A stretch of DNA of 64,000 nucleotides from Struthio camelus (taxonomy: Eukaryota > Chordata > Aves > Struthioniformes > Struthionidae). The notes beneath the pieces were generated by a model, which was not told where the DNA came from, did not search any database, and was given only the letters and a program-made list of their open reading frames with translations. Made by a program: the position numbers and the translations under genes. Positions 49,567 through 62,655 of this stretch are shown piece after piece; position 1 is the stretch's first letter, and each line of letters begins with the position of its first letter. The stretch covers positions 112,902,238 through 112,966,237 of the forward strand of contig NC_090944.1 of NCBI RefSeq assembly GCF_040807025.1. Reading direction: 5' to 3'.

Positions 49567-51090
49567 AAAATCATATTAAATTATTAGACATCTTTACTAG
49601 AGTGTAAGGAGGATTTATGCTGTAATGAAATATTGCTGTAACCTAATTTAGAACTTGACAAATCTGGTTTTATAAGACTGAATTATAAGGGATACCTCAT
49701 TATTTGAGGGGAAAGCTTTTATTGTTATTTTTGGCATCCTCATCCCCTCTGCTTGGGTTGTGCTGTGTAGGAGCTGCTTTGGGCAAGAAGTCTCAGCTGA
49801 TTCTTTTTCAAGGGAATTGTGCAGGATGAAGTCATAATTAAGGATCACATCCTGGCAAGCCTTTCTTACCACGTGGTCACTGATTTCAGGTTAAATGCTT
49901 TCGGTCCTTGTTGCTCCTTTGAATAAGAAATGTCAATCTTTTGGAAAAGCATCAAATTCTGCCTTGTAGTCAGATATACCTTACTGATACTCTATGTTGG
50001 TATCAGTAGCACACAAAATTTAGCTACGCAAAAATGACATGTATACTGCTTAAACAAAAAAAATCTTTCCTTCTGTTTACAGACCTCTTGATTGTCTCTC
50101 GTTTTAAACTCTTAACATGCCATTACATAGTCTGAGTATGACCTCACCGTGACTTGCAGCAGACAGAAATATTATTTACTAAATTTAGGAAATCTGCTCA
50201 GAATTTTGGGTAGTAAATACCGCTTTGAACATCTTTTAAGACTGCTTGCACTACTGTTGTGTTGCTGTTCACAGGTATTGTCGCAAATGAGAAACAAAAC
50301 TGAAAACAAAGGTTGTGTGTTTGACTGAAGTGACTAGCAAATTTTAGCTGGAAATAGTATTTCTTTCTAGAGCCACGAGTTTCTTGGGTGCAGGGATTTT
50401 GTTTCCCCTGCTGCCCTCACAAGGAAAGTGGTTCATTTTAAGCAAATTGCACACACTTGTAACTACAACCATATATGCACACATAAGTGAGCATGTGACA
50501 AAGGAAAACAAAATGTGCAGTTCAGACTTGACCAATAAATCTTTTCAGAAACCTTTTCTGCTCCTTCCTGGGAGAAAGAAGTTGTATGCTATGATCCTGT
50601 TTGTGTGTTACGCAGAGCACTGTGGCTCCTTGGGCACTCCTTCTCATATATGCTTATCAAATTGGAGGAGAGAAGCATTGCCAGATGCTTTATGTGATCA
50701 GCTATAAGTAGTGGATTGAATGTTTACATGTAGAAGGAATGTTCAGAATAACTTGCTCGTAAGCAAAGGTTTAAAAGTTTGAATATAAGCAAGAACACTG
50801 TTCTTGCGTTGAATATGTGCTACGTTAGTTATGTGATTAGCTTTAGCTATAAACCATTTGCCGAGTTTTAGCGACCCTGATGTTTAGTCTTTGCCCCCCT
50901 GTTTACAGTAGCCAAGTATATTGCCTCTGTATTTAGCCTTAAGTTGCTTTTTTTTTTTTTGATGTAGTCACCAGATCAAATTATTTATAAAATGAGGACA
51001 TCCTTTTGGATTTCATCTGTAAACAGTCTTAAATATGTGCACAGGCAGAGAGATTCTTGTCTGTTTATCCATGGCTGAAGCACAGATTTT

Positions 51091-51143
51091 AATAAATAGT
51101 ATGTTTCCCTCTCAATTAATAAATAGTGTGTTTCCCCTTCAAA
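51091..51143. repeat. Tandem duplication, about 27-bp unit
   Basis: AATAAATAGTATGTTTCCCT and AATAAATAGTGTGTTTCCCC start two adjacent, slightly diverged units. Confidence 0.85.
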
Positions 51144-52278
51144 CTTCATTTAAGTTCTTCCTTTAAGGCTCAGACTTCTTCTCTAGATTACTTTGAAAAA
51201 TATTTCCACCTTGCCTTTGATCAAGTTATTAGTTGCAGTATGTCTCTGCCACTATGATTATTTATTGTGAGCCAGGGTAAGGGAGTGAATTCTTCCAGAG
51301 TGGCTCCTACCAGGCAGGTATTTGCACAATCAAAACCGTGGCTGGCATTTGAGGAGAGGGTCTGCTGCCTTCCCTTCGGGTAGTACGATGGCTCCAAGTC
51401 TGTTAATTTTGAAGTTAATGGTGAAAGCCAGCAGCCTGCTGCCAGCCCAGCTAGGGGCCAATTAAAACGTTGGAACTGTTTTGGCATTGTAGTTGTTGAC
51501 CCTTATTTGTCTCGGTCCACTACTGAGGTGTCTTACAAAGTGCTCGCTCCTCTTGCAGTAGGGATTTTGGGAATGATGTGGAGGCACTGTGAAGATGGGA
51601 GGTGGCTGGCATTGCCCCAGGCCTCCGCGCAGTGAGCCACTCACGTTGCTCCCTCTGCTGCATCGTTTTGGATGTGAAGCGCTGCCGACCTGCCAGGTAG
51701 CCGGCAGCATGGCTGCATGCGTCTGAAAGGGAGAATGGAGAGCAAGACGCAGGATGCTGTGAAACGGGAGCTGAGAAAGGTGTATCTTAGAAAGGTTTTA
51801 AAGGTATCATCTGCTGCCAGGGCAACTCCATTTGTATGGTGGTGTTTATTTTAGTTTTTCTTTTTTAACAAAACTTCAAACAGCCTTTTAGCCATTGCCA
51901 GCAAGGTTTGCAAATCAAAACCAAATCTGAGCATAGCACTACACTCGAGTGAGCTGTGCTGATCTAAGATGAGCGTCTGTTTCCTGCTTAGAGCTTCTGC
52001 CCCTGTGCTTTCATTTGATGTGTGTGTACAGCAGTGCATGCTGAAAGACACTTTTTAGACACAGATGAGTTAAAGAAACGTGTGGTAGCCACTGCCCCAA
52101 GCGCACTGTTTCAGGCGTTATTGGCTACCTACTTGAGTTTAGAACTTAGCTGTTTGGAGTCAGGCAGGTTACAGAAAAGAGTCCGTCATCTTTGAATTAA
52201 CACCTGGAATGGAGTGATCTTGAGTCCTTTTTGGATGTTACGTGGATTTCTGTGCTCAGGCAACAAATTTAATCTGTC

Positions 52279-52302
52279 AATAATAATAATAATAATAATA
52301 AA
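52279..52302. repeat. (AAT)n microsatellite
   Basis: About eight consecutive AAT units. Confidence 0.9.
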
Positions 52303-53118
52303 CATCTCCATAAGAAAAGTCATACAGTGCAAGTAGCGCTTGTAATATGTGAGCGGAATATTTTATGTAGCAAATATGTTAAACAGTTACAATCCTGAAT
52401 AGTCCAGCTTTGCTGCTTGCATAAAAGCAGCCTCTTAAAGATGCTGTAGTCTAATCTTCCACCAGCAAGTCAATGACTCCCCTTGCACTTTCCTTACAGC
52501 AAGAGAATTGAAATAGAAGGGAACTTGCTGTCAGTTCTCAGTCTACTTTTTTCCAGACACTTTGGCCTCCACAAATTGTATAGCCTCCCTTTTCTCTGCG
52601 TGGGAGAGTACAAACTGCTGCTGGAGGCAAGGAGGAGAGATTAACATTCATCTGTTCTTTTCTCACTCTCTTTTCCATCCCGTGGGCATAGGGGAATTAC
52701 GAATGTGCTGCTCCTTCAGGGAGTCTTTCTACTTATTACCTTGATGAGCAGACCGCAGAGAAATTGATAAGGTTGTGCGAGTTTCACATTGCTGATTAAA
52801 TAGGCACATGAAAAAGCTGAGCATGGTGGCTCCCCAGAAGAGGTCAGAGAGGAAAATGGAAGGACTGACACAAGTCTTGCTGTGGCTGGAAAAGGATATC
52901 TCCTAGGTCACTCTAAGGGTAGGGGTACTTGCTGACAGATCTCCTTTTCCAGAGTTTGTGCGTGTTGATGGCTTAATGCAAAGTCTCTTCGTAGGTCTCT
53001 GATGAAAAGTGGTGTATGATTATTCTGTGAGAGCTGTGTTTTAAGCAGAGATATTTACTTCTTTGATTCCAGCTTTGATTTAATGCTGCATATATAGGAT
53101 GACTATATTTCAGCAATA

Positions 53119-53139
53119 GTATGTATGTATGTATGTATT
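53119..53139. repeat. (GTAT)n microsatellite
   Basis: About five consecutive GTAT units followed by TTATTT. Confidence 0.85.
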
Positions 53140-55639
53140 TATTTTTAAGTCCTCACTGGCATGGAAACGAAAGTTGAGATCTTAAATGTTTTTACTCCAG
53201 TCGTAGTAGTGATTGATAACACTTGATTTCAAGACCAAGAGATTTTAGTTTCATTTTGTGGGGCTGGTGAGGACAGGAAAGGTCTTGCAGACACATGCTT
53301 CCAAATAGCATTGCTGCAAGGAGGGGCTTTCATCCAGCATTGCCCTTCAATATCCTTTTAATCTTCTTATTCTCAACAGGAGACAGGTACTAAGGTGCAT
53401 GCACACCGTAAGGGAGGGATGTATCTGCTAATATCTGCTTCCTTCCGCAGAAGCACCAGCTTTACTGATACTAAAATTGCTTACGCAGAAACACTGATAG
53501 GCTTGTTGTCCCCAGGCTCTGCTGCTGCTACCAAATCAGAGTCTCTCTCTCAAATAACAGCCAGGCATTCTTTCTTTCTCCCCGCTTTCTCAAGTCCTGA
53601 TCAGAAGTGGTTAATAGTTAGCGTTTCCTAATCTAGGAATCTGGAAGATTTGTCCTCTCGGTCAGGAGCGCTCACTCTCGTGTGGTGAGTAGGCCCTGCT
53701 GTTGAGAGGACAGTAGGCCTCTTCCTATCGTTACTCCTTTCTGCGTTAGCAAAGGTAGGGAAACGCCACGGGATCTGAAGAGCGAGGGCTGTGGTGAGGT
53801 AGAGGTGGACGAGCTGCTGCGTTCTGATGTGGACAGTTGTGAGAACCGCAGAGTGCAGCGAGTTTTATGAGTATGCCACTAACTTCATGTATGAGGTGGT
53901 AGAAATACACAGCAAAAGCTGTATTTTTGGAGGAACGTGACACGGTTTTACCCAGGGGGTCACATGAGTATTGCTGATGATGGCAGGGAATTTTTATGGA
54001 ATTGTTTGTTAAATTTTTGGAAGAATGTTGCTAATAAGAGTCAAATGTGGCAAGGCTGGTACAAGAGGAAGAAAACCTCCCACTCAGACAAAAGCAGGGA
54101 AAGGGAAACATTACCACATATGGGACTCTTTCAGTCCAAGATGGTCCATGCAATAGTTTCTCTAGCTGCGCAGCAGTATACTATGGTGGTTGAACTTTCT
54201 GGCTCAGTCACATCTATGTTCACGTTCCGGTCAGGCTTTGGGAAAGCAGGGACAGCACCATCTGTATCCCGCTTCTTTTTTTGTTGTTGCTGGTTGGTGG
54301 GTTTTTTTCTTTTTTTTTTTTTTAAACTTGAATGCCAATATCTGCTAACGGCACCACATCCAAACTGTATGCCCTTATCTAGGGGCAGAGGAGAGACATA
54401 AGTTGTCTGATAAGAGACCCCATTCAGAGTAGAAGGCCTGCCCCCGCCCAGGGTACTGCTGATCCACACTGAAACCATTGGAGGAGCAGGTGTGGTACAG
54501 TTTGGCATCCCTGTTCTGCCAGCTTCTGCAACACAAACGCAGTCCTGCCCAGAGATGGTAAATTTGAGTCCCTTCACTGCTGACACAATCTACAGCACTT
54601 AATTTATGAATCCTTAAGAAGAGATGTAAGTGTTTCTGTGAAATGGGCACAGAGTGCTGGGGTGGTTAGGAGCCGCTGTATTGATGACTGAGGCAAAAAG
54701 ATAGTCGCAACATTCTTCTCTTGTGGCCTGGTCATTGGACTTAACGTTGTTTTGGAAACAGTTTAGGTTGTGGTTTTCTGCAAGTTGGCTATTAAAATAG
54801 GTCCACTATTCTGATAGGAGCTAACATGAGCCCTTAGCCTGACACAGGAAATGAGTGGACTTGTTTGTCTGTAATTCTTCTCCTCCCGGATCCCACCCAG
54901 CTAATGTGCACTCAGTTTTGATTTATTTATGAACATGCTTTTTCTGAAGTTAACGTATCTTCTTTTTCTGTTGTACTTCTCTCTTTTTCGCCTGCTATAG
55001 AAGTCAAGTGCTGATTTCTGTTTTGACGGCACTATATGAATGTGAATGCTAGTAGGGCAGCAGAGAGTTAAAAAAAAAAAATCCATTAATTAAAAATATT
55101 TACATTGGAAGCTGCAAAACATTTACTCTTTGAGTAAAACAAACTTCCCCATTGTTCTTGTATGATTGCTGCAGTTTCTCTGAAAACAGCCAGGAAGAGG
55201 TTGTGCTCTGAGGAATTTTACTGGGTTGGCAGGGGAATAGGAGTGTATGTAGGAGTACTCAAGTGGTTTCTTGGTCAGGGCTTCCATTCAGTGGCTCTCT
55301 TTCTCAAATCTTTTCTGTCGCATGGACAGAAGATTTCTTCTTCATATAGAAGACCAGAATGGAATAATGTTATTATAGCCTTTCTGGTAATGCCAGAAAA
55401 GAAATGATCCATGTGCTTACAAATGAAGGCGTTCCTGAATGAAGCAAACTGCAACTAAAAAGAGGAAGTAACAAGAGTGAGTAAATTGTGTCAGTGGAAG
55501 ATGAGGAAATGATATTAGCTATATGAAAGTTTTATTTTTAGCACTTAAAATGTACACTAATGCATACTAAAAAGCACTCTACAGAACGGTTTTTAGAACT
55601 CAATTCTCTCCACAGCTTTCCTGGATAGGTAAATGCATA

Positions 55640-55860
55640 CCACTGTTTCCATTTTGCTGATGGAGGAACTGCAGCACAGATTGGTGAAGGATCTGGCCTT
55701 TCAGGGGTGCTGAGCACCTGCAGTTCCCTTCAGGGTCCATTGGAGCTGTGGGTGCTCTGTGCGTGAGGAAAAATGAAGCAAGAGTACAAATCAGAGATGT
55801 CAGAGCCAGGTCTAAACCCCAGTGTTTTTCTTTGCGTCTAGTTTTGTACTCTGTGCACAG
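55640..55860 (-). mobile_element. MIR-like SINE remnant (antisense) with palindromic insertion
   Basis: The plus strand shows CACTGTTTCCATTTTGCTGA, then GGAACTGCAGCACAGA, and further on GTCAGAGCCAGGTCTAAACC. This follows the reverse complement of MIR ('ccattttacagatgaggaaactgaggcacaga ... ggcagagctgggattcgaaccc'). The middle is replaced by an imperfect inverted repeat at 55707-55763, listed as a finding. Confidence 0.55.
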
Positions 55861-57432
55861 GAGCACTCTTTGTAATGTCATTACAAGAAAAATAAACAAA
55901 CATGAAAATAATTTGCTTTAAATCCTTCCATTCCTGCCATATCCCCCACAGATAACTGAACTGAAGAATGAAGTTTAAAAAAAAAAAACAAAAAACCCTA
56001 ATATGGTCTCATATAGTGTCTCACTTTGCTTAAGAATTTCTGGTCCTTTTCAGTCTGACAGTGGCTTCTGTGGGCAGAACACTGAACTCCTTGATATAAA
56101 AGGTTGTGTGGAGGGGGATATTCTTGTTTCTTTTTTTAAAGATCCTTGATTCACATTTCTCGCTCTAGGCAGACATTTAGGCTTTTCAGCGTGTCTAACT
56201 GGAGGTTGTTCTTCTGCCCTACTGACTTACTGACTGGTTAGATTGCAGATCGTGTCTCCTTTTCTTAATAGTGTCATGGAAAAGGGTGTTCTTTCAAGCC
56301 CAAGTTTATCATGATTTTTTATTTGTTGTTAACAGTTTCAAGGTTGCAGTTTTGTTAGATGCATAGGACTTTTTCCTGTCCTTCTAGGTATGTTAAACTG
56401 TGTTACATTTACTTGTACAGCAAAAACATCTTTGTTACATTCAAAGGTTGGTTTGCAAAGGTGTTGGGAAATTAAATGTACTTGATCAGGGTAGGCATCA
56501 TTTAAACTTGTCCATGAAAGCTTTGTTTCATCCATTTCTTGCATGGTTTACCATATTTAAAAAAGACTATTTGCTGGCAGTTTCTTGGCCTAGAGATAAA
56601 AGGTGCTGCATACCCAGGTTGGATATGCTGACGTAAAATTGTCTGCACGATGTATAGCACTGGTATGATTACGTCTAGCTATTACCATTGGTCTCATCTT
56701 GCAACCATTCTCATTATATAATTTGGCGTTCATTCAATTTAATGAGGGGATGCTGCAGACTTACTTATGACTCAGTCGGTCAACCTGTAGACTTTGTCCA
56801 AAGTGCAACTTTGACCATGTTATCCTTTGCAAAGGAGGAAGAGAATATTTCTTACACGTTGCAACCTCTTTAATACCTTTATATCCAGGTTTCCCAGATG
56901 ACTGCAGACAAGGGGATGACTCACCTGGGGTATAGATTATAATGAATTCGGAGTAGAAATTTAACTTCTTTCTTGAAGTTATAATTAGTTTTTTGTTGTA
57001 AGCTTATCAGGTGGTATTAATGGAGTTTTCCTTTTATTACAGATGGATTTTTATGACTTGTTGGATTTTGAATAGAGTGAGGAGATGCATCTGATAAGGT
57101 AAGAGAGGGGGTAAGATAAAAATATTCTTACACAAAACACAGTCTCATTTGATTTCTTCTTCTAGTTGAAGGCAACTATTTCTTCACCTGTCTGACAGAA
57201 ACCCTGCAAATAACTGAAATGTGTATTTGTATGTTACATCTGTCTGTCTCTGATCCTCAGAACAGACAGGTATCATCTCTGCTCTACACAGCTTCCGTCC
57301 TGATCCTCTCTGCTGGTGGACTGATATGCAAAGTCTAGAAGACACAAATACAGGTCTTTTGAGCCAGCAAGTTAGCCAGATAGACTTATCTCAGTATCAC
57401 AGAGCTTTATTAAAGTAACAGCTGAGGTAAAA

Positions 57433-57456
57433 GTTTGTTTTGTTTTGTTTTGTTTT
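57433..57456. repeat. (TTTTG)n pentamer repeat
   Basis: Four to five TTTTG units followed by a T run. Confidence 0.85.
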
Positions 57457-60400
57457 AGGATTTTTTTTTTTCCCCAGGACACTTGAAAAGTAAAAAGGTC
57501 TTTAAGCTGCTTTAGCTTCTCTGGTCTAAAACTTGATTTTTCCTGTTGCATTTTTTTCAAATTTCGACTGTTTTTATTAGGACAGAATGTATATGAGTAG
57601 AAGAACTCTAGGTTTGAATTTGAAACCTGTATTTGCTGTCATTAATATGCAGAAAGAGGTCTGAAGTTTGCTGATTTTTAATAGTAGTGTTTTAAAAAGG
57701 CAATGTTCAGATAGGTACTTAATTTCTCTTTCATTTTCCAATTCAGACACTTCCACTGGCTGAGAGTAGGTTTCTTTAAAATTGTGAGTGTTGGAGTAAC
57801 CATATTAAAACAACAAACAGTTGAACGTAGTAGTAGTATGATATAGGTATTAAGACGACTATCACTGTCTTGCAACCTACAACCCGCTCTGTTGCTTTCC
57901 AGCTCTGTCATTTACTTATTTCATTTTGTCTCTTGTCTACCTGCACTGTGGCATTTACAGGCCTCAGAACTTCCTATTGTTCTTTTTGGTTGTTGGCTGG
58001 AATATGTAGTAGGAATAGTGAAATGCATTATGTAATTGTATGAGGATCAAGACCAAATGCCTTCTTTCTTTGGATACAGTCTTGTAGACAGTTTTGAGAT
58101 TGTTTTTCATCTCAGTTTAGTTTGCTGAATCAGGTTACCCTTTGGAGGGTAACTTGCTCTTGCTATCCAAGCAAGAGCTGAAAACTTACATGCCGCTCAG
58201 CGCTGTATGGCCTATACAAGATTTAAAGACCTGCTTGCTTCTTAATTTTTTGCAAGTGGCAGGCGTTTTTCCCCTTTGTCCATTCAAACTCCCCTCTTTC
58301 ACTCCGTCGCTGAAATCTGTTACGAATATTTTATTTAATGGTTTACTGACTACCAAAGATGGCCCTATATGTATATAGTTATTAAAATACAGCTCTTCAG
58401 GTGAGAGGTCTTGTAATCTAAAGTGCTATTATATAAAGCACCTCACATGCATACCTCACTCATTATGTAAACGACCTTGTTCACTTGCACGTGTTCGAAC
58501 CAGTCCCCGTATGTTCCAAGAACTCTTAATTAAAATTACTTTCAGAAGTTCTAAGCATGTGCTCAGCCTGGGCTGCGTTAGTGCCACTCTGCACACAGAT
58601 CAGCTCAAGTGCTTCAGCTACGGGCCCATCACGCGCTGGTGCGCTTTCTTTTGCTGTATCAGAAGGCTGCGTAGTATCCACGGTGGTGTTGCTGTTGATG
58701 CGGAGTTGATGTGTTATATGCTCTCATTTAAAATCAGCATGGCTAATCTGGGGTAAACCGAAGTTGCTTGTGCTCGGACTAGTTTGGTACAGTGGATTCT
58801 GTCAATTGCAAAGAATTTTTTTTATCTGAAATAAACGCGATACTGGATGCTTGTTGGCATGCACATGGAGTAGGACCTTGGTATTTGCTCAGCTGCTAAT
58901 GTTTTTCCGAAGACACTAGTCCTCATGATTATTTGATTTGTCTGTCTAAATAGTTTCATTTTGTTTAAGTATTGTTCTGCTTTATTGTGAAGGGGATATC
59001 CATAAACCTGTGTGCTTTAACGTGGACAGTTTTTTGTAGTACAGCAGCTAGTTTCTATTTTACAGTCTCTCACAGGGTGAGCTCGTTCTCTCCTTACTTC
59101 ATAAAACAACCACCTAGGAGCTCTGCATCTTAAGCAAATTCTGCTGCTTAAAGCCTTGACACCTTCTCTAGCTATGGCTTTATTGCCAGCCCCAGGCACG
59201 TACAAATCATGAGTCAGATCCCTAGAAATCACAAGACTGGATATAAAAGGAGATTCTGAGAGAAAGAAGTAACGTTTTTTCACTGGCTCCTGTCTTTCAC
59301 CTTCAGAAGAAAAGATGCTATCCTTGTTTTGTGTGAGATCATTTCAGGGTTGAAATTAATCCTGAGCTATGAATATGTATCTTGTGCACACGTTCTCTTT
59401 TCTCGGCCTTCAGAGGGGACTCTGCTTTTTCTTTCCACAGTGGTGTGGTGGTGGGAAATGCCTCTGTCTTGCTCCCTGTCCTCTTGTGGAGCAGGAAGAA
59501 ACCGCTCTCCGATTCGTACTTTCAAGGCCCTAGCTGTTGAGAGTACCTACTTCTTCCACCTTCCCCTTGGTAGTACTCCCCCCCCCACCACCACCACCTT
59601 CTTCATTTTTACATTCCCCTGTCCCTTTCACATCTGGGTTTTCATCCTTCTGGACTGAGTCTGGAGCCTGCCCCAAACTTGCCCTCAGGCCTCAGATCCT
59701 GTTTGGATCTTATGCTCCGTGAATTATGCTGGTTGTCTACAGTTGTCTTGGCCATTTCTTGACCCGTTCCCACAGTTTATTTTTCTGGAATCAGGCTTCT
59801 GAAACATTTGCCTGTTTCTTGCTGCCGTTATGATAAAAAGGATTTCTATCTTTTAGCCTCATGTAAAGCAATGGAAGATGATTCTGTCTTTGCAGGGAGT
59901 AATCTTACTTTAATCCAACAAAGAATAGTCATGGTGACTGTCTTGTAGTGGCCAGCTTTTGGCTAAAATCCTATTGATTATGTGACAGGCTTGAATTTAA
60001 TTAAAAAAAAAAAAAAGGAGTAAGAGCTCTTTTAATATGCCTGAAGCCTAATGAGGAAATTATGAGACTTGGCAAGGTTGCTCTGATGTTGACGGGTGCC
60101 AGACCTCTCACCCAGCACACTTTCCTTCTCCCGTGTTTACCTGTGTCTTTATCCTATTTTCTTCCAAGAACCTGAGGCCCTTGTGAACTACAAGTCAAGT
60201 ATCATATAAGGTCTGTCTCCTGAGTTGGATCATGAATATAAAATCGTTCTGTAAGATCTAATCTATTTTCAGAGGTACGTTTATGAGATGAAAATTACTT
60301 TGATCACTGAAATGGCATTGTGTCATTTTGGAAGGAAAGGACAAGGAAGTAATTGTTTTCAGGCCTATTTTGCACCCTCTGTTACCATACACCTGATGAA

Positions 60401-61032
60401 TTGCAGCTCCAAGGTCACCTGTCTTAACAGTTCGAATTAGATTGCCAATTAATATTGATTATCTGAAAAGCAGTACATTGATGTATATTCTATTATTAAT
60501 AGCTGGGGCATGCTCTGTTAATGCATTTTATAATAACAATCTGTTTTGCAAACATTTTCTGGTTGTTCTTTTTTGATGAGTCTTGGCAGTGAAAACACCA
60601 GTGTAATACGTTCAGAACTACAGTAACTCATTGAAGTATTTGTGTTTTTTTTAGTGAGGATAACACTATTGATTTCAGTGAGACCAAAGTGAGGCATAGT
60701 CAAAGGACGACTTCTGTCTAAACTGGTGTGGTGCGGTTTCTTGTTGTTTTAATATGTACAAGTGTACAATTCGTGTATCACCACTGTATTAGCTTTAATA
60801 ACTTTGTTTGATATCGCATATGTATATTCTTGTCTCCACAGCAGCCATCTTAGAAAGACCTTCAAAATGAGAAAGCTTATTTGAGTAAAACAGTAACAGG
60901 TAACTTGAGTTCCTTTTCTTGTGTTATTTGTTATTTTGTGTGCGAGTATGTGGAAAGTACCTGGAAACCATTGGGAGAGAAACGGGGAGTCATTCATGCA
61001 TAGGGAGAAGCCTCTAGATAACAAAGCTTGGT

Positions 61033-61058
61033 GGGGGGGGGGGAGGGGGAGAAGGGGG
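61033..61058 (+). repeat. G-rich tract with quadruplex potential
   Basis: Eleven G, then two separate five-G runs, with single A or GAA-type interruptions. Confidence 0.75.
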
Positions 61059-62439
61059 CTGCGGATGGCAAAAAGGTCTTCATAAATGTAGATATCAGGG
61101 TAAATGTTTTATCCTTTTTTTTCCTCCAGAAAATGTGAATATTTGCACATTCTGATGTTGCAAGTTGTAAATGCTTAACATTTCTGAAAGAATAAATTAC
61201 TTCAGTGCATAAACGTGTAGATAACTGTCAGCCTCAGAGGATCAAGTGAGTTAGAAGGAGTGTTCAAAGAACTCCAAGTAGCTTAATATTAGGCAGAACG
61301 TAGAAAGTAGGGGAATACATTGAACCAATGTAACAGAAGCCTAGGTTAAGTTTATAATTAAGACTAATCAGGTTATGAGAACAGAATTTCTGTGGTTCTG
61401 CTTTTAATGTAAAAATGGAATGCTCACTTCCCCCTTCCCGTCTTTGTCACACTAGGTTTCCCAAGATTGATGTTTTAAGCATTGTCCTTTTTCTATAAAA
61501 ACCAGAATGGGAAATTAACCTGTGTATTACTTCTCAATCTATTTTTACAAAAAAGGCCAACTTTCACTGTGGATTATCCGGTACAGCCATACTGTGAACT
61601 GCTTGGTTGTGTAAGATATAAGTAACTTTGTTTGCACTCTTGACCGAGCAATTAAGAGAAACTGAAATCAGTGCTGTAAAACACACAGTAAAGCTATGGG
61701 GCTAAAATGGAAAAAGCCATTTTCAGCTTTTGCTTACAAAGTGAACTGATGTGAAGTTCCCCTCTGATTACCTAAAGCACAAACAAGGTAGGGTGCGGTT
61801 TAGCGTGCAGTCTCCAGGATCACATCGTCCAGCTTCCACCCCACCCCAATACCAGCTCTGCTGCTTTTCTGGCCTTTCAGTGAGCCTGTGCAGTGTGCTA
61901 ACATGGACAAAACTCCTAGTTTTTCCTTTTCCTCAGGGTTAGTTTCCTGGACTGAGCTCCCTGGGCTCAGACGGGCTGGCAGGCATAGAGGGAGCCGGCA
62001 GGCAGGCCTGGGGGTACGGCTGCCCCTTCCGCGGTCGGCTCCAGCCGGAGCAGCCAGCAGGCACTGCCCGTCTGCCGGGGCAGCGTGAGTCTTGCTGCCA
62101 CCCGCCTCTCGCAGAGCCCACTGCCCTGCGGTGACCAGTGGTTCACATCTGTTGCTCTGATAGCGCGCGCGGTGGCTCTATAATGCAAGTGTTCAAAGTT
62201 TGTGTTTAAAAAACCAAAAACTTGCGGTTTTGGGGGGTTTAAATGTATTTATCTTTTCCCTCCCATGTTGCTGGTGTGGTTGGAGGTAGAAGCAGCTGCG
62301 GGTCGTTCTGGGGAGCAGGGGAGTGGTGGTCTCAGGCAGCGAGGCCAGCCAGGAGAAGCAGGTGGCCCTCCTAACCTGGCAAGTCTGTGGTGTGTCAGCT
62401 CTGAGCCTATAGAGAGGCAGAGAATTTCAATGGCTTGAA

Positions 62440-62655
62440 AACAGAGTTGGAAGCCAGGAACTTCTGCCTTCTAACTGCAGCTCTGCTAATGACTAGCCCG
62501 TGGTTTTGGGCAACTCCCTTAGTCCTCTTTGAGTCAGCTCCTCTGTCAGTAAAAAGGGGATAATACTCCTTTCTTTGTAACTCACCGTTAAAATGATTAA
62601 TTATTGTGCAAAGTGCTTCAAATGTCAAGATTCTGCTGTGTGTTGTTACCATTAG
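62440..62655 (+). mobile_element. MIR SINE remnant
   Basis: The blocks CTCTGCTAATGACTAG, TTTTGGGCAACTCCCTTAGT, CTCTGTCAGTAAAAAGGGGA, TAATACTCCTTTCTTTG and GTGCAAAGTGCTTCAAA occur in the same order as in MIR ('ctctgccactaactag', 'ttgggcaagtcacttaac', 'tctgtaaaatgggga', 'taatacctacctcata', 'gtaaagcgctttgaga'). This is the best-preserved repeat of the window and nearly full length, yet diverged as expected for an insertion older than the amniote radiation. Confidence 0.8.

Noticed and set aside
53937..54586. Overlapping plus (154 codons) and minus (151 codons) open frames
   Set aside because: The plus frame opens on a non-ATG start and contains residues coded by T-runs. Neither protein is recognised, and a few frames this long are expected by chance in 64 kb.
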